This document shows positions 7,787 to 16,441 of a DNA stretch of 64,000 bases, one piece after another. The notes beneath the pieces are model-generated. The model saw nothing but the letters and a program-made list of their open reading frames with translations, was not told where the DNA came from and ran no database searches. A program made the translations under genes and the position numbers. Position 1 is the first letter of the stretch. The number at the start of each line of letters is the position of its first letter. This DNA is from Ilumatobacter sp963746265 (GTDB lineage Bacteria > Actinomycetota > Acidimicrobiia > Acidimicrobiales > Ilumatobacteraceae): NCBI GenBank assembly GCA_963746265.1, contig CAVVAM010000005.1, positions 1 through 64,000 of the forward strand, given 5' to 3'.

Positions 7787-8484
7787 GGATCATCTCCAAC
7801 CGACTCAGCCGTGGCCTCCCAGCTCTCGAGCTGCCAGATGCCATCCGACAGCAGAAACACCGACACGGCCTCCGTGCGGGAGATCGTGTCGTTGACTGGA
7901 ACCCGAAGATCGGTGTCTTCCAACACGACCAGGACGATGTCGGAATCGAGGCGGCACGTCTCGACTTCGACCTTCGCGCCTGGTGGTCCATTCACGAGAA
8001 CGGGCTCTCCCGCTGGACCGAATGTGCGCTGAACCGTCGGGTGGGCCTCGACGACCAGATCGTCGCGCCTGAACTGCTCGAGCAGGTCGAGCGCTCTTTC
8101 GAGGGCCTCACCGACAAAGTACTGGCGGAGTCGCTCTTCACCGTCAGAGGCTGACGGGTCCGCCAGAACCTCAAAGAGAACATCATCGCCTGCTTGTGCG
8201 TCTCGTGCGACCGATTGCGCGAGATTTGCCAGCGGATCGACGGTGGATGGGGGCGGCGCGGTGGTCGGGGGTGATTCGGTCGTCGGTGGGGACGCTTCCG
8301 TTGTGGGGGGCGGCTCGGTCGTGGGCGGGACCGTCGTCGGGGGTGGGGCGCTGGTCGGCGGAGTGGTCGCTTCGGTCGTGGTCACGACGGCCGCCGGGAT
8401 GGTGGTCGACTCGGCGTTGTCGTCGTCGCCCGAGCAGCCGGCGGCGAGGCCGACCAGCACCACGACCGCGACCACCCGCTGCAT
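7777..8484 (-). CDS. Lipoprotein with a Thr/Pro-rich linker
   Basis: 235 residues from ATG 8484; a longer reading to 8547 would put 21 non-signal residues before the hydrophobic core. The signal 'VVVLVGLAAGC' is a lipobox, with the lipidated Cys at residue 17. Residues 25-85 are an extended Thr/Pro/Glu/Ser linker, typical of proteins that must span the cell wall. The folded C-terminal domain (about residues 90-235) is acidic and contains 'EERLRQYFVGEALERAL' and a 'LESWEATAESVGDDPCE' end, resembling small extracytoplasmic alpha+beta domains. Function unknown. It is coupled to the exported protein gene that follows. Confidence 0.78.
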   Translation of the reverse strand: MQRVVAVVVLVGLAAGCSGDDDNAESTTIPAAVVTTTEATTPPTSAPPPTTVPPTTEPPPTTEASPPTTESPPTTAPPPSTVDPLANLAQSVARDAQAGDDVLFEVLADPSASDGEERLRQYFVGEALERALDLLEQFRRDDLVVEAHPTVQRTFGPAGEPVLVNGPPGAKVEVETCRLDSDIVLVVLEDTDLRVPVNDTISRTEAVSVFLLSDGIWQLESWEATAESVGDDPCE

Positions 8485-8586
8485 CCGCCGCAGGCTAGTT
8501 GCCTTCGTTGATCGATGGATCACGCCCCGAGTGCAGGGAACGAGCACGCCGAACGGGAAATCACCGCCCCGATATCAGTCCCGATC

Positions 8587-11073
8587 TCAGGGAGGCGTGC
8601 CGTTCTGTTCCTGGCGGAGGAAACGGCTCAGCGGGTTGCTCAACTGGGCGAAGCCCCACGCGAAGACCATCCCCAGCGCCAGCAGCAGCAGCAGCGGCAA
8701 CGCCAGGGCGCGCACCGTGCGGAACAGCTCGATGCGGATCCACTCGTCGTCCGACACCAGCTCCTCGGTCACCACCGACACCTCGGCGGCGAGCTCCCCG
8801 ATCTGTTGCTCGATCTGCTCGTCGACCGCCCTCGACACTGCCGCGCAGGCGGCCGCCTCGTCGACCGTCACCGCCCCGCCCGGGGCGAGCGCCGCCTCAC
8901 ACGCCTCCGACGTCTCGTCGACACCGCTCGGACCACCGGCGGGATCGCCGACGTCGCCGACATCGGCGACATCGGCGACCTCGGCCCCCAGGGCCCCGGG
9001 CGCCCCGCACTCGAACGAACGCGACCCGGAAATCGTGCCCGACACCGGCGCCAGCTCGAGTCGTTCGGCCACCGTGCACACCGTCGCCGCAGCCGTCAGC
9101 TCGTGGCCCAGCGAGTTGGGGTGCATGCTTCCCGGGATCCAGGTCGCCGGCGAATACCGACCCAGCTTGTCCCCCTCGGGCGGCACCAACTTCAGGTGGT
9201 TCGCCGCCGCAGTGTCGTCGCACAGCTGGAAGCCGTCGTACGCGCCGACGGCGTCCTCGACGTAGACGAACCCGGCACGGGCCGCGGCGTCCGAGATCGT
9301 CACGTCGAGCTTCTGGATGAAGTCGACGACGAACTCGCGCTCGTCCTGCGACAATCCCAGGTCGCAGCTCGTGTCCTTTTCGGCGTTCACGAGCATCGGA
9401 TACGGCATCACCACCACCGTTGCGTTCGAGAACGTCGCCTTGATCGTGGTGTACGCCTCGTCGAGCTGTGGCCCGAGAAGGTCGATCGTGTCGAGCCAGA
9501 TCCCGCGCCGCTCGTCGCAGCCCTTGGGGAGCAGGCACGCCTTCACGATCGACGAGAACCCGACATCGTTGCCGCCGATGCTCAACAGCACGACATCGGC
9601 ATCGCCGGCGAGATCCCGATCGATCGCCGTCACCAGCTGCGGCAGCGGCCCCGGTGGCGCCGTGCGGTACTCGTCCACCGCATCGGCCCACACCGCCCGC
9701 AACGAAGCTCGCACCGCATCGGGATCGGTCGCGTCGTCGCCACCACCGAGCGCCTCATCGCCGCCGGCAGCGTCGTCGACGACCGGGGCCGCCACCCCGG
9801 CCGGCTCCACCCGGCACCGCCGACCGTCAGGCCACATCTGGCCGCACGAGATCAGGTCGGCGATCTTGGCACCCGAACACGCCAGCGACACCACCGACGT
9901 GTCCAACGCCGCAGCCATCAGGTACGGATGCGCCGTCGGTGCCCGACGACACTGGTTGCCGCCGGCCTCGTTCGTCTCCTCGAAGAACTCCGGGGCGCCC
10001 TCACCGGAGATGAACGAGTCACCGAGCGCAACCACCCGCACCGGCTCGCCGTCGGCGACGGGCGCCGTCTCCGCCACCGACCGGTCGACCAGACCCCAGG
10101 CGATGATGTAGCCCGCCATCATCAACAGCACGATCCCCTCACCGCGCAATACGAAGAACCCGCCGGCCAGCGCGATCATCAGCCCCATCACGAACGCCAG
10201 CCCCGGATTCTGCGTCACCACGGCCATCCAGCCCCACACCACCGACATACCGACCAGGGCCAGACCCATCGCCCAGTAGGCCCGCTTCGCCGGGCAGTCG
10301 AGCTCCAGCGCACCCACACCCAACATCGACAACGCGGCCGTCACCACCGAGAGGCCCACGAGCACGAGCACCGAGTTGGACCCGAACGCACCCGCGAACA
10401 GGAGGAACAGCCCGAGCAGCGTCACGTCGACGAGGATCCGCACCGTTCGCACGAGCTGGTCGCCTCGCGACTCGAGCCACGCGATCGCGCCGATCTTCAC
10501 CGTGACCAGGCCGACCAGCCAGGTGATCGCACCGATCAGCGTCGCCGTGCCGTCGGAGATGAGGAACAACCCGATCCCCACCGCCATCGCCTCGAACCCG
10601 TACCAGGCGGCGCTCCCCACCCCGATCGACGGCGGGACACGGCCGACGCCGTCGCCGTCCCCGCCATCGCCGTCCCCTTCACCACGGTCGCCGTGACCAG
10701 CGTCGGTGAGCTCCGGACGGCCGAACCACACGAACACGCCGACGAGGCCGAGCGTGAGCACCACCATCCCGCCGATCGCGATGATCGGTGACCACTGCCG
10801 TTCGATCGCGAGGGCCACCAGCCCGAGCCCGACCGCGCCCATCGAGGCGAAGGCCCACGGCCACCACCGGTACGTGCCCATCCGAAGGCGGGCCTCCAGG
10901 GCGTCGCTGATCTGGAGCAGCAGCAGCGACAGGCACGTCATGCCGACCATGAACCAGACGAGGATCCACCAGATCCGGTCCTGCTGCGTCGAGGCGAACA
11001 TCGCTGCCGCCCCTGCCGCGATGAGGACGACCATCACCGTGCGCCTGGCCTGCACTCGAAGTCTCACGTCCAC
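8587..11073 (-). CDS. Large membrane protein with an extracytoplasmic SGNH (GDSL-type) hydrolase domain
   Basis: 828 residues from GTG 11073. The first 340 residues hold about ten membrane helices, interrupted by a Gly/Asp-rich loop near residue 125. An SGNH hydrolase domain follows: block I 'ALGDSFISGEG' (catalytic Ser at 353), block III 'SIGGNDVGF' (about 497-505) and block V 'HPNSLGH' (Asn/His, about 647-653). Several Cys residues suggest disulfides and therefore an outside location. A short acidic repeat ('EVADVADVGDVGD', DNA 8950-8985) links to a last helix near residue 800. Such enzymes hydrolyse esters or transfer acyl groups; cell-wall or lipid modification is plausible here, but the substrate cannot be read. 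Fusing a polytopic membrane module to an SGNH domain resembles acyltransferase-3/SGNH proteins, though the helices are not clearly that family. Confidence 0.82.
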   Translation of the reverse strand: MDVRLRVQARRTVMVVLIAAGAAAMFASTQQDRIWWILVWFMVGMTCLSLLLLQISDALEARLRMGTYRWWPWAFASMGAVGLGLVALAIERQWSPIIAIGGMVVLTLGLVGVFVWFGRPELTDAGHGDRGEGDGDGGDGDGVGRVPPSIGVGSAAWYGFEAMAVGIGLFLISDGTATLIGAITWLVGLVTVKIGAIAWLESRGDQLVRTVRILVDVTLLGLFLLFAGAFGSNSVLVLVGLSVVTAALSMLGVGALELDCPAKRAYWAMGLALVGMSVVWGWMAVVTQNPGLAFVMGLMIALAGGFFVLRGEGIVLLMMAGYIIAWGLVDRSVAETAPVADGEPVRVVALGDSFISGEGAPEFFEETNEAGGNQCRRAPTAHPYLMAAALDTSVVSLACSGAKIADLISCGQMWPDGRRCRVEPAGVAAPVVDDAAGGDEALGGGDDATDPDAVRASLRAVWADAVDEYRTAPPGPLPQLVTAIDRDLAGDADVVLLSIGGNDVGFSSIVKACLLPKGCDERRGIWLDTIDLLGPQLDEAYTTIKATFSNATVVVMPYPMLVNAEKDTSCDLGLSQDEREFVVDFIQKLDVTISDAAARAGFVYVEDAVGAYDGFQLCDDTAAANHLKLVPPEGDKLGRYSPATWIPGSMHPNSLGHELTAAATVCTVAERLELAPVSGTISGSRSFECGAPGALGAEVADVADVGDVGDPAGGPSGVDETSEACEAALAPGGAVTVDEAAACAAVSRAVDEQIEQQIGELAAEVSVVTEELVSDDEWIRIELFRTVRALALPLLLLLALGMVFAWGFAQLSNPLSRFLRQEQNGTPP

Positions 11074-11299
11074 CCCCTCGTTCGATGTGTGCCCTCGGTG
11101 GCACCGTGGTGGGCGACCCCGGATCGCCCATCACCACAGAGGCTCGAACCGCCCCCGAGATACAGGTTCGCGCACGACGTCTCCTGTCGGACCGATGGTC
11201 ACCCGCAGTGGGGCATGCGTTCGACGTCTCCCGCCGCGATCGAACGGTGACGCGTGCGTCGGTGACGTCGAACCATCTGGGCGCCCGACCGCGGGTCGG

Positions 11300-11881
11300 T
11301 CACGGACGGTCGTCCCAGTCCACGACCGCGAGCAGCGTCAGGTCGGTCCGACGCCTGATGTCGGTCTTCTTCATGATGTTGCGTACATGGGTCGCAGCCG
11401 TGGACGCCGAGATGAACAGGTGGTCGGCGAGTTGCTGGTCCGACACCTTGCCGGCCGCGATCGCCGTCACCACCTCGATCTCCCGGGGCGTCAGGCCCGC
11501 CGACTCCATCGTCACACCATCGGGGAGCCGGTTGGTCAGCGCATCGGTCACCGACTCGGTCTGGGCGAACTCGACCGTGAGCCTGCGCAGGATCACGAGC
11601 ACCGGCACGATCACGAACAGACCACCGACCACGAGCACCGCGTGGATCCGCCCGACGAACCACCGGCCGACCTCGTCGGTCAACCAACCGAGGCGGGTCG
11701 CCTGCACACCGATGTCCTGCAGCGAGGCGATCACACCGGCCACGCAGAGCAGGATCACGATCGACGCCTGGAGCCGCGCGAACCGGGTCTCGATTCGTTT
11801 CGCCATCCGGAACGCCTGCACCGCCACGATCACCAGCAGCACGTCGGTGACGAGCGTCATCACGAGCAGGAATCCGGGCAT
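11300..11881 (-). CDS. Membrane-tethered LuxR-type transcription regulator
   Basis: 193 residues from ATG 11881; GAGG lies seven bases upstream, a better distance than for the GTG at 11884. Three hydrophobic helices occupy about residues 1-95 ('LLVMTLVTDVLLVIVAVQAF', then 'ASIVILLCVAGVIAS', then 'VVGGLFVIVPVLVILRRL'). The C-terminal 65 residues are a LuxR/GerE helix-turn-helix: 'LTPREIEVVTAIAAGKVSDQ', then 'QLADHLFISASTAATHVRNI'. No receiver domain is visible, so the membrane part probably senses the signal and the DNA-binding head acts from the membrane. Targets unknown; it stands alone, divergent from the FHA cluster. Confidence 0.82.
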   Translation of the reverse strand: MPGFLLVMTLVTDVLLVIVAVQAFRMAKRIETRFARLQASIVILLCVAGVIASLQDIGVQATRLGWLTDEVGRWFVGRIHAVLVVGGLFVIVPVLVILRRLTVEFAQTESVTDALTNRLPDGVTMESAGLTPREIEVVTAIAAGKVSDQQLADHLFISASTAATHVRNIMKKTDIRRRTDLTLLAVVDWDDRP

Positions 11882-12407
11882 CACGCCACCTCACCGACGT
11901 CACGAAACCCGCGAAACCCGGCATCTACCGGCCATCCGGTACGCGTTTCCCTGCTCTTCGGGATTGGCGGCCGCCGCCCACTCCCGCACCATGGTGATCG
12001 AGCGGAGGAGACCGAACGCGAGCGTTCCGCCACGCTCGCGTTGGCTCCGCCGCTCGGCGCCGCCTCTGGAGTGATCCTCGGGCCCAGGCGCCGGCGGGCG
12101 GCTGGGATGGTGGGCCCGACCATCCCGGTCGCTGCCACCCTCTCGCTGCAGAGGAGATTCCGTTTCCGTCGTCTGACCATCGGGCACCCAAACGTACTGC
12201 GCTCCCCATGAGAGCACGAACGGGATCGGAACGTGGTGACACGACGTGCAAGGAGGTGAGGGCGATCACCGGACGACCGCGAGATTGTCGGGTCTCGACC
12301 CCGCCACGGCGCGCCCGGCGGGCGAGTCGGGGCTTCGGCGGTTGCGGAGGTGGCGCAAGCGGCTGCACCGCAGGAGACCGGCCACAACCGTTAGCCTTGC
12401 CCCGACC
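11882..12407. other. Intergenic region upstream of the cell-growth cluster
   Basis: About 525 bases with no gene I can support. Short frames on both strands are Arg/Pro-rich, as expected from non-coding high-GC DNA. The region must contain the promoter of the fhaA operon and that of the divergent LuxR gene, but I see no clear -35/-10 pair or operator. Confidence 0.5.
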
Positions 12408-13067
12408 ATGGGCATGCAAGGACTCGAAGGTCGTCTGGAGCGTATGGTCGAGGGCGTGTTTCGTCGTTCGCGCAACTCCATCCGCCCGATCGAGCTCGGC
12501 CGCCGACTCATCCGAGAGATGGACGACCATCGTTCGGTCGACGTCAAGGGCCAGCGCATCGTGCCCAACGACTTCACCGTGCTGCTCTCTGCCACCGACC
12601 ACGCAGGCTTCGCCGACATCGAGGACGCGCTGCGAACCGAACTCGTCGAAGCCGTGCGCGAGTACGCCCGGGAAGAGGGGTACCACTTCATGGGGCCCGT
12701 CGCCGTCGAGCTCCGGGTCGACAACGCACTGCGGGCCGGTCACTTCGGGATCGCATCGCAGCTCAAACAGGCCGAGCCCGGCAAGCGGCCCGGCACGATC
12801 GTGATGCCGTCGGGCGACCGGATCGAACTCATCGACGACGAACACCTGATCGGTCGACTGTCCGACTGCACCGTGGTGATCTCCGACAGCAACACGAGCC
12901 GCCACCACGCCAAGATCAGCCGTTCCGGCAGCGGCTTCGTGATCGCCGACCTCGGCTCGACGAACGGCACGTCGGTCAACGGCGAGCGACTGATCGCCGA
13001 CCACCGTCTCGCCGACGGAGACATCATCACCGTCGGCTCCGTCAGTGTGCGCTTCGAGGCTTCGTGA
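12408..13067 (+). CDS. fhaA: FHA-domain protein FhaA
   Basis: 219 residues from ATG 12408; the frame is open further upstream, but the conserved start of this family is 'MGMQGLEGRLERMVEGVF'. The N-terminal DUF3662-type domain (about residues 1-115) is followed by a forkhead-associated domain (about 130-215) with the phosphothreonine-binding signature 'IGRLSDC..SRHHAKI' and 'DLGSTNGTSVNG'. Known FhaA proteins bind phosphorylated partners of PknB such as MviN and regulate peptidoglycan synthesis. The linker between the two domains is much shorter than in mycobacterial FhaA. First gene of a cluster read in one direction with fhaB, the phosphatase, rodA, pbpA and pknB. Confidence 0.95.
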   Translation: MGMQGLEGRLERMVEGVFRRSRNSIRPIELGRRLIREMDDHRSVDVKGQRIVPNDFTVLLSATDHAGFADIEDALRTELVEAVREYAREEGYHFMGPVAVELRVDNALRAGHFGIASQLKQAEPGKRPGTIVMPSGDRIELIDDEHLIGRLSDCTVVISDSNTSRHHAKISRSGSGFVIADLGSTNGTSVNGERLIADHRLADGDIITVGSVSVRFEAS

Positions 13068-13095
13068 CCCCGAGCGCGATCGCAATCGATCGACC

Positions 13096-13599
13096 ATGAC
13101 CGACCAGGTACTCGATGTCCTCAAGCTGGTGCTCCTCGCACTGCTGTACGTGTTCTTCGCACGCGTCCTGTGGGCCGTGTGGAGCGAGGTCCGTCAGCCG
13201 GTCAACGCCCGTGTCGACGGCCCACCCCACCCGTCGCCGACGCCTGCTTCGGGCGTGGCCGTGCCCGCCGGCCGACGCGAGGTCAAGCCGACGCGAGGTC
13301 GCGGCGGTCTACCGGCCCGGCTCGTCGTCCTCGAACCGAAGGAGCGTCGGGGCACCGCGTTCGCCATCGGCGAACGGATCGGCATCGGTCGCGAGACCGA
13401 CAACACGGTCGTGATCTCCGATGATGCCTACATCTCGTCCCACCACGCGGCGATCACGCTGCACGAGGGGCGCATCGTGGTCGACGACCTCGAGTCGCGC
13501 AACGGCACGTACCTGAACGGAGTCAAGCTGACCCAGCGCCAGACCGTCCACGTCGGCGACCGCATCCAGGTCGGCTACACGGTGTTGGAGGCCCAGTGA
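13096..13599 (+). CDS. fhaB: FHA-domain membrane protein FhaB/FipA
   Basis: 167 residues. One N-terminal membrane helix ('VLKLVLLALLYVFFARVLW', about residues 6-24), a basic and Pro-rich linker, then a C-terminal FHA domain (about 85-165) with 'IGIGRETDNTVVISDD', 'SSHHAAI' and 'ESRNGTYLNGVKL'. The Arg, Ser-His and Asn-Gly phosphothreonine-reading residues are all present. In mycobacteria the equivalent protein (FipA) is a substrate of Ser/Thr kinases and helps link FtsZ and FtsQ during division. Its TGA overlaps the ATG of the phosphatase gene by one base (TGATG), so synthesis is coupled. Confidence 0.95.
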   Translation: MTDQVLDVLKLVLLALLYVFFARVLWAVWSEVRQPVNARVDGPPHPSPTPASGVAVPAGRREVKPTRGRGGLPARLVVLEPKERRGTAFAIGERIGIGRETDNTVVISDDAYISSHHAAITLHEGRIVVDDLESRNGTYLNGVKLTQRQTVHVGDRIQVGYTVLEAQ

Positions 13600-14918
13600 T
13601 GGCCGTCTTGCGCTGGGGCAGCGCCTCACACGAGGGACAACTGCGATCGCAGAACGAAGACCACGCCTATGCCGGTGGCGGGCTGTTCGTCGTCGCCGAC
13701 GGGATGGGCGGGCACCTCGCCGGCGAGGTCGCGAGCGAGATGGCGGTCGATCGGCTCAACGAGCGGATGCCGGCCGACGGGCAGAACTCGCTCGACGATC
13801 TCGTCGCGGCGATCCACGAGGCGAATCTCGAGATCTACGAGGGTTCGATCGACGATGCCGATCAGGCCGGCATGGGCACCACGGTGACCGCGGTCGCCGT
13901 GGTGACCGATCCGCACGACGGCGAGGCGTTCGCCGTCGCCAACGTCGGCGACTCCCGCAGCTACGTACTCCGCCACGGCCGCCTCCGGCAGCTCACGATC
14001 GACCACAGCTTCGTCCAGGAGCTCGTCGCCGAAGGGGCGATCACGCGCGCCGAGGCCCGGACCCATCCCCGTCGCAACATCGTCACGCGTGCGCTCGGCA
14101 TCGAGCCCTACGTGCGGGTCGACTCGTGGACGATGCCGATCATCCGTGGTGACCGCTTCGTGCTGTGCAGCGATGGGCTCGTCGACGAGATCACCGACGA
14201 CACGATCAGCGAGATCCTGCACACGCACGTCGACGATCCCGGCGCAGCCGCCCAGGCGCTCGTCGACGCCGCCAACGACGCAGGCGGCCGCGACAACATC
14301 ACCGTCGTGATCGTCGACGTCCTCGAGGGCGACGATCCGCCCGACCCGACCGCCGAGTTCGACGTCGTCCCGCTGTGGAGTGACGACGACGACGAGACCG
14401 GCGAGAGCGAGATCGTCTCCGATCCGCCCGACGACGAGCTCGCCGGCCAGGCACCGACCCTGTACGACGGCGGCGACGACGTCACCCCCGTGCCGGGGGC
14501 CGCCGTCCCGATCGTCGAGCCGGCGACCGCCGCATCCGCCGACGCGGCCGACGCGGCCGGCGACGCCACCGCGCCCAAACCGCGCCGGAAGCGGCTCGCC
14601 GGACTGGCCCGGTTCGTGCTCGCGCTCGGAGTCGCCGCGGTGCTGATCCTCGGCTTCGCGATCCTGGCGGCGTGGGCTCGCTCCGGGTATTTCGTCGCCT
14701 TCGACGAGGACGACCGGGTCGTCATCTACCAAGGCCGTCAGGGCAGCGTTTTGTGGTTCGATCCGACACGGGAGTCGTTCGGACCGCGACGCGACGAACT
14801 CGACGACGATCTGGTCCTCCTGGTCGAAGAGCAGCCCAACTTCTCGTCGCAGGCGAGCGCGGAGCGCTTCGTCTCCGAACGACTCACACCCACCACGACG
14901 ACGGAGCCCGACGAATGA
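13599..14918 (+). CDS. pstP: PP2C-family Ser/Thr phosphatase PstP
   Basis: 439 residues from ATG 13599 (GTG 13596 is one codon earlier). The catalytic PP2C domain fills residues 1-240. Metal-binding and catalytic motifs are visible: 'RSQNEDHAY', 'VVADGMGGHLAGE', 'VANVGDSRSY', 'LCSDGLVDEI' and 'GGRDNITVVIVD'. An acidic Ala/Asp-rich linker, one membrane helix (about residues 340-365) and an extracytoplasmic domain of about 70 residues ending in Thr-rich sequence follow. It removes phosphate from PknB and its substrates and so opposes the kinase encoded in the same cluster. The outside domain is longer than a simple anchor and may sense the cell wall. Confidence 0.95.
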   Translation: MAVLRWGSASHEGQLRSQNEDHAYAGGGLFVVADGMGGHLAGEVASEMAVDRLNERMPADGQNSLDDLVAAIHEANLEIYEGSIDDADQAGMGTTVTAVAVVTDPHDGEAFAVANVGDSRSYVLRHGRLRQLTIDHSFVQELVAEGAITRAEARTHPRRNIVTRALGIEPYVRVDSWTMPIIRGDRFVLCSDGLVDEITDDTISEILHTHVDDPGAAAQALVDAANDAGGRDNITVVIVDVLEGDDPPDPTAEFDVVPLWSDDDDETGESEIVSDPPDDELAGQAPTLYDGGDDVTPVPGAAVPIVEPATAASADAADAAGDATAPKPRRKRLAGLARFVLALGVAAVLILGFAILAAWARSGYFVAFDEDDRVVIYQGRQGSVLWFDPTRESFGPRRDELDDDLVLLVEEQPNFSSQASAERFVSERLTPTTTTEPDE

Positions 14919-14955
14919 GGTTCCGTCCGCTCCGTCGCGTCCTGCGGGTCGAGTG

Positions 14956-16374
14956 ATGTCGGTCGCGGGACCATCACCGGCCGCGACGATCGTCAAGCAG
15001 CGCCGGTCGACCGAATTGACCCTGGTGGTCATGGCGGGGCTGATCACGGCCGTCGCATACACCCTGGCCTCGCTCGGCGCGAACTCGGAGATCCCGGCGC
15101 GCATCGGTCCGTTCCTCGGCCTGCTCCTCCTGCTCGTCGGCGTCGCCCACCTCGCCGTCCGCCTGCTCGCTCGCGGCGCCGACGGCACGATGCTCCCCCT
15201 GGCCGTGCTGCTGCACGGCATCGGCTACGTGATGATCACCCGGCTCGACGACCGGCTCGCCAGCCTGCAGACGCTCTGGAGCTTCGTCGCCATCGCGGCG
15301 TTCGTCGCCACCCTGTTGCTCGTGCAACGGCCGACCGACCTCGCCCGCTACAAGTGGACGCTGTTCTTCGGCGGCGCATTCCTGCTGCTCCTGCCGATGG
15401 TGCCGAAGCTCGGGGTCAACATCAACGGAGCACGGATCTGGGTGCGGCTCGGCCCCCTCAGCTTCCAGCCGGGCGAGTTCGCCAAGATCGCCCTCGCGAT
15501 CTTCTTCGCCGCCTACCTCGCAGAACGCCGCGAGCTCATCGCCGCCTCGACGTGGAGGCTCGGTCCGTTCCGGCTACCCGAGATCCACTACATCGCGCCG
15601 ATCCTCGTCGCCTGGGGGTTCGCGGTGCTCGTCATGGTCGGCGAACGCGACCTGGGTTCGTCGCTGCTGTTCTTCACGCTCTTCGTGGTGATGATGTGGG
15701 TCGCCACCGAACGGGTGAGCTACCTCGTGATCGGATTCGTGCTGTTCGGGGCGGCGGCGTTCGTGTCGTGGCGGATGTTCGATCACGTCCAGACACGGGT
15801 CGACATCTGGCTCGACCCGTGGGAGGACGAGTACGGCAAGGGGTTCCAGATCGTCCAGGCGCTCTACGGCATCGGCGACGGAGGCATCGTCGGAACCGGG
15901 CTGGGGCGGGGTAGCCCCGACAAGGTCCCCGAGGCGCAGAACGACTTCATCTTCGCAGCGATCGGCGAGGAGATGGGGCTCGTGGGCGCCACCACCGTGC
16001 TGATGGCCTACCTGCTGCTGATCGGCGCCGGCCTGCGGATCGCGCTGCGCACCGACCGCACGTTCGACAAACTGCTCGCCACCGGCCTCACCACCATCAT
16101 CGGCGTCCAGGCGTTCATCATCGTCGGCGGCGTGATCAAGGTGGTGCCGCTCACCGGCATCACCTTGCCGTTCGTGAGCTACGGCGGCTCGTCGCTGCTG
16201 TCGAACTACATCGCGCTCGCGATCCTGCTGCGACTGAGCGACGCCAGCGCCCGCCGTCTCGGCGAGCTCCCCGACGACCCGACACCCCGAGAACGGTGGG
16301 TCGCCTGGCGACTCCGCCGCACGGCCGCCCGGGACGGCCTCACCGACACCGAACTCCACGAGGTCGTCTCATGA
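14956..16374 (+). CDS. rodA: Peptidoglycan polymerase RodA (SEDS family)
   Basis: 472 residues with about 12 membrane helices. Hallmarks of the FtsW/RodA/SpoVE family are clear: 'KLGVNINGARIWVRLG', 'FQPGEFAKIA', 'GERDLGSSLLFFTLF', 'GSPDKVPEAQNDFIFAAIGEE' split across 15,911-15,975, and 'LPFVSYGGSSLLSNY'. SEDS proteins polymerise lipid II into glycan strands with a partner class B PBP, here encoded by the next gene. Position between the PP2C gene and pbpA identifies it as the RodA-type paralog of the actinobacterial cluster. ATG 14956 was chosen; GTG 14953 precedes it by one codon. Confidence 0.94.
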   Translation: MSVAGPSPAATIVKQRRSTELTLVVMAGLITAVAYTLASLGANSEIPARIGPFLGLLLLLVGVAHLAVRLLARGADGTMLPLAVLLHGIGYVMITRLDDRLASLQTLWSFVAIAAFVATLLLVQRPTDLARYKWTLFFGGAFLLLLPMVPKLGVNINGARIWVRLGPLSFQPGEFAKIALAIFFAAYLAERRELIAASTWRLGPFRLPEIHYIAPILVAWGFAVLVMVGERDLGSSLLFFTLFVVMMWVATERVSYLVIGFVLFGAAAFVSWRMFDHVQTRVDIWLDPWEDEYGKGFQIVQALYGIGDGGIVGTGLGRGSPDKVPEAQNDFIFAAIGEEMGLVGATTVLMAYLLLIGAGLRIALRTDRTFDKLLATGLTTIIGVQAFIIVGGVIKVVPLTGITLPFVSYGGSSLLSNYIALAILLRLSDASARRLGELPDDPTPRERWVAWRLRRTAARDGLTDTELHEVVS

Positions 16375-16385
16375 GCCCCCGGCAA

Positions 16386-16427
16386 CGGTGTGAGCGACAT
16401 CGCGAGATCGCGCGCTCGATCACACCG
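16386..16427. repeat. Interrupted palindrome, copy 1 of a dispersed element
   Basis: CGGTGTGAGCGA and TCGATCACACCG flank an 18-base centre (11 of 12 bases complementary). Very similar arms occur at 52,557-52,592 and 57,385-57,419. This copy lies between rodA and pbpA, so it is transcribed within the operon and could form a hairpin in the mRNA. Confidence 0.55.
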
Positions 16428-16441
16428 GTTCGAGGTCGGTC

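Noticed and set aside
8515..10791. Very long plus-strand open frame (758 codons) opposite the SGNH membrane protein
   Set aside because: Translation is Arg/His/Pro-rich without domains, as expected for an antisense frame in high-GC DNA. The minus-strand frame has catalytic motifs and membrane helices.
14915..14956. 13-codon ORF between pstP and rodA
   Set aside because: Too short and Arg-rich; probably chance, though it could help ribosomes pass to rodA.
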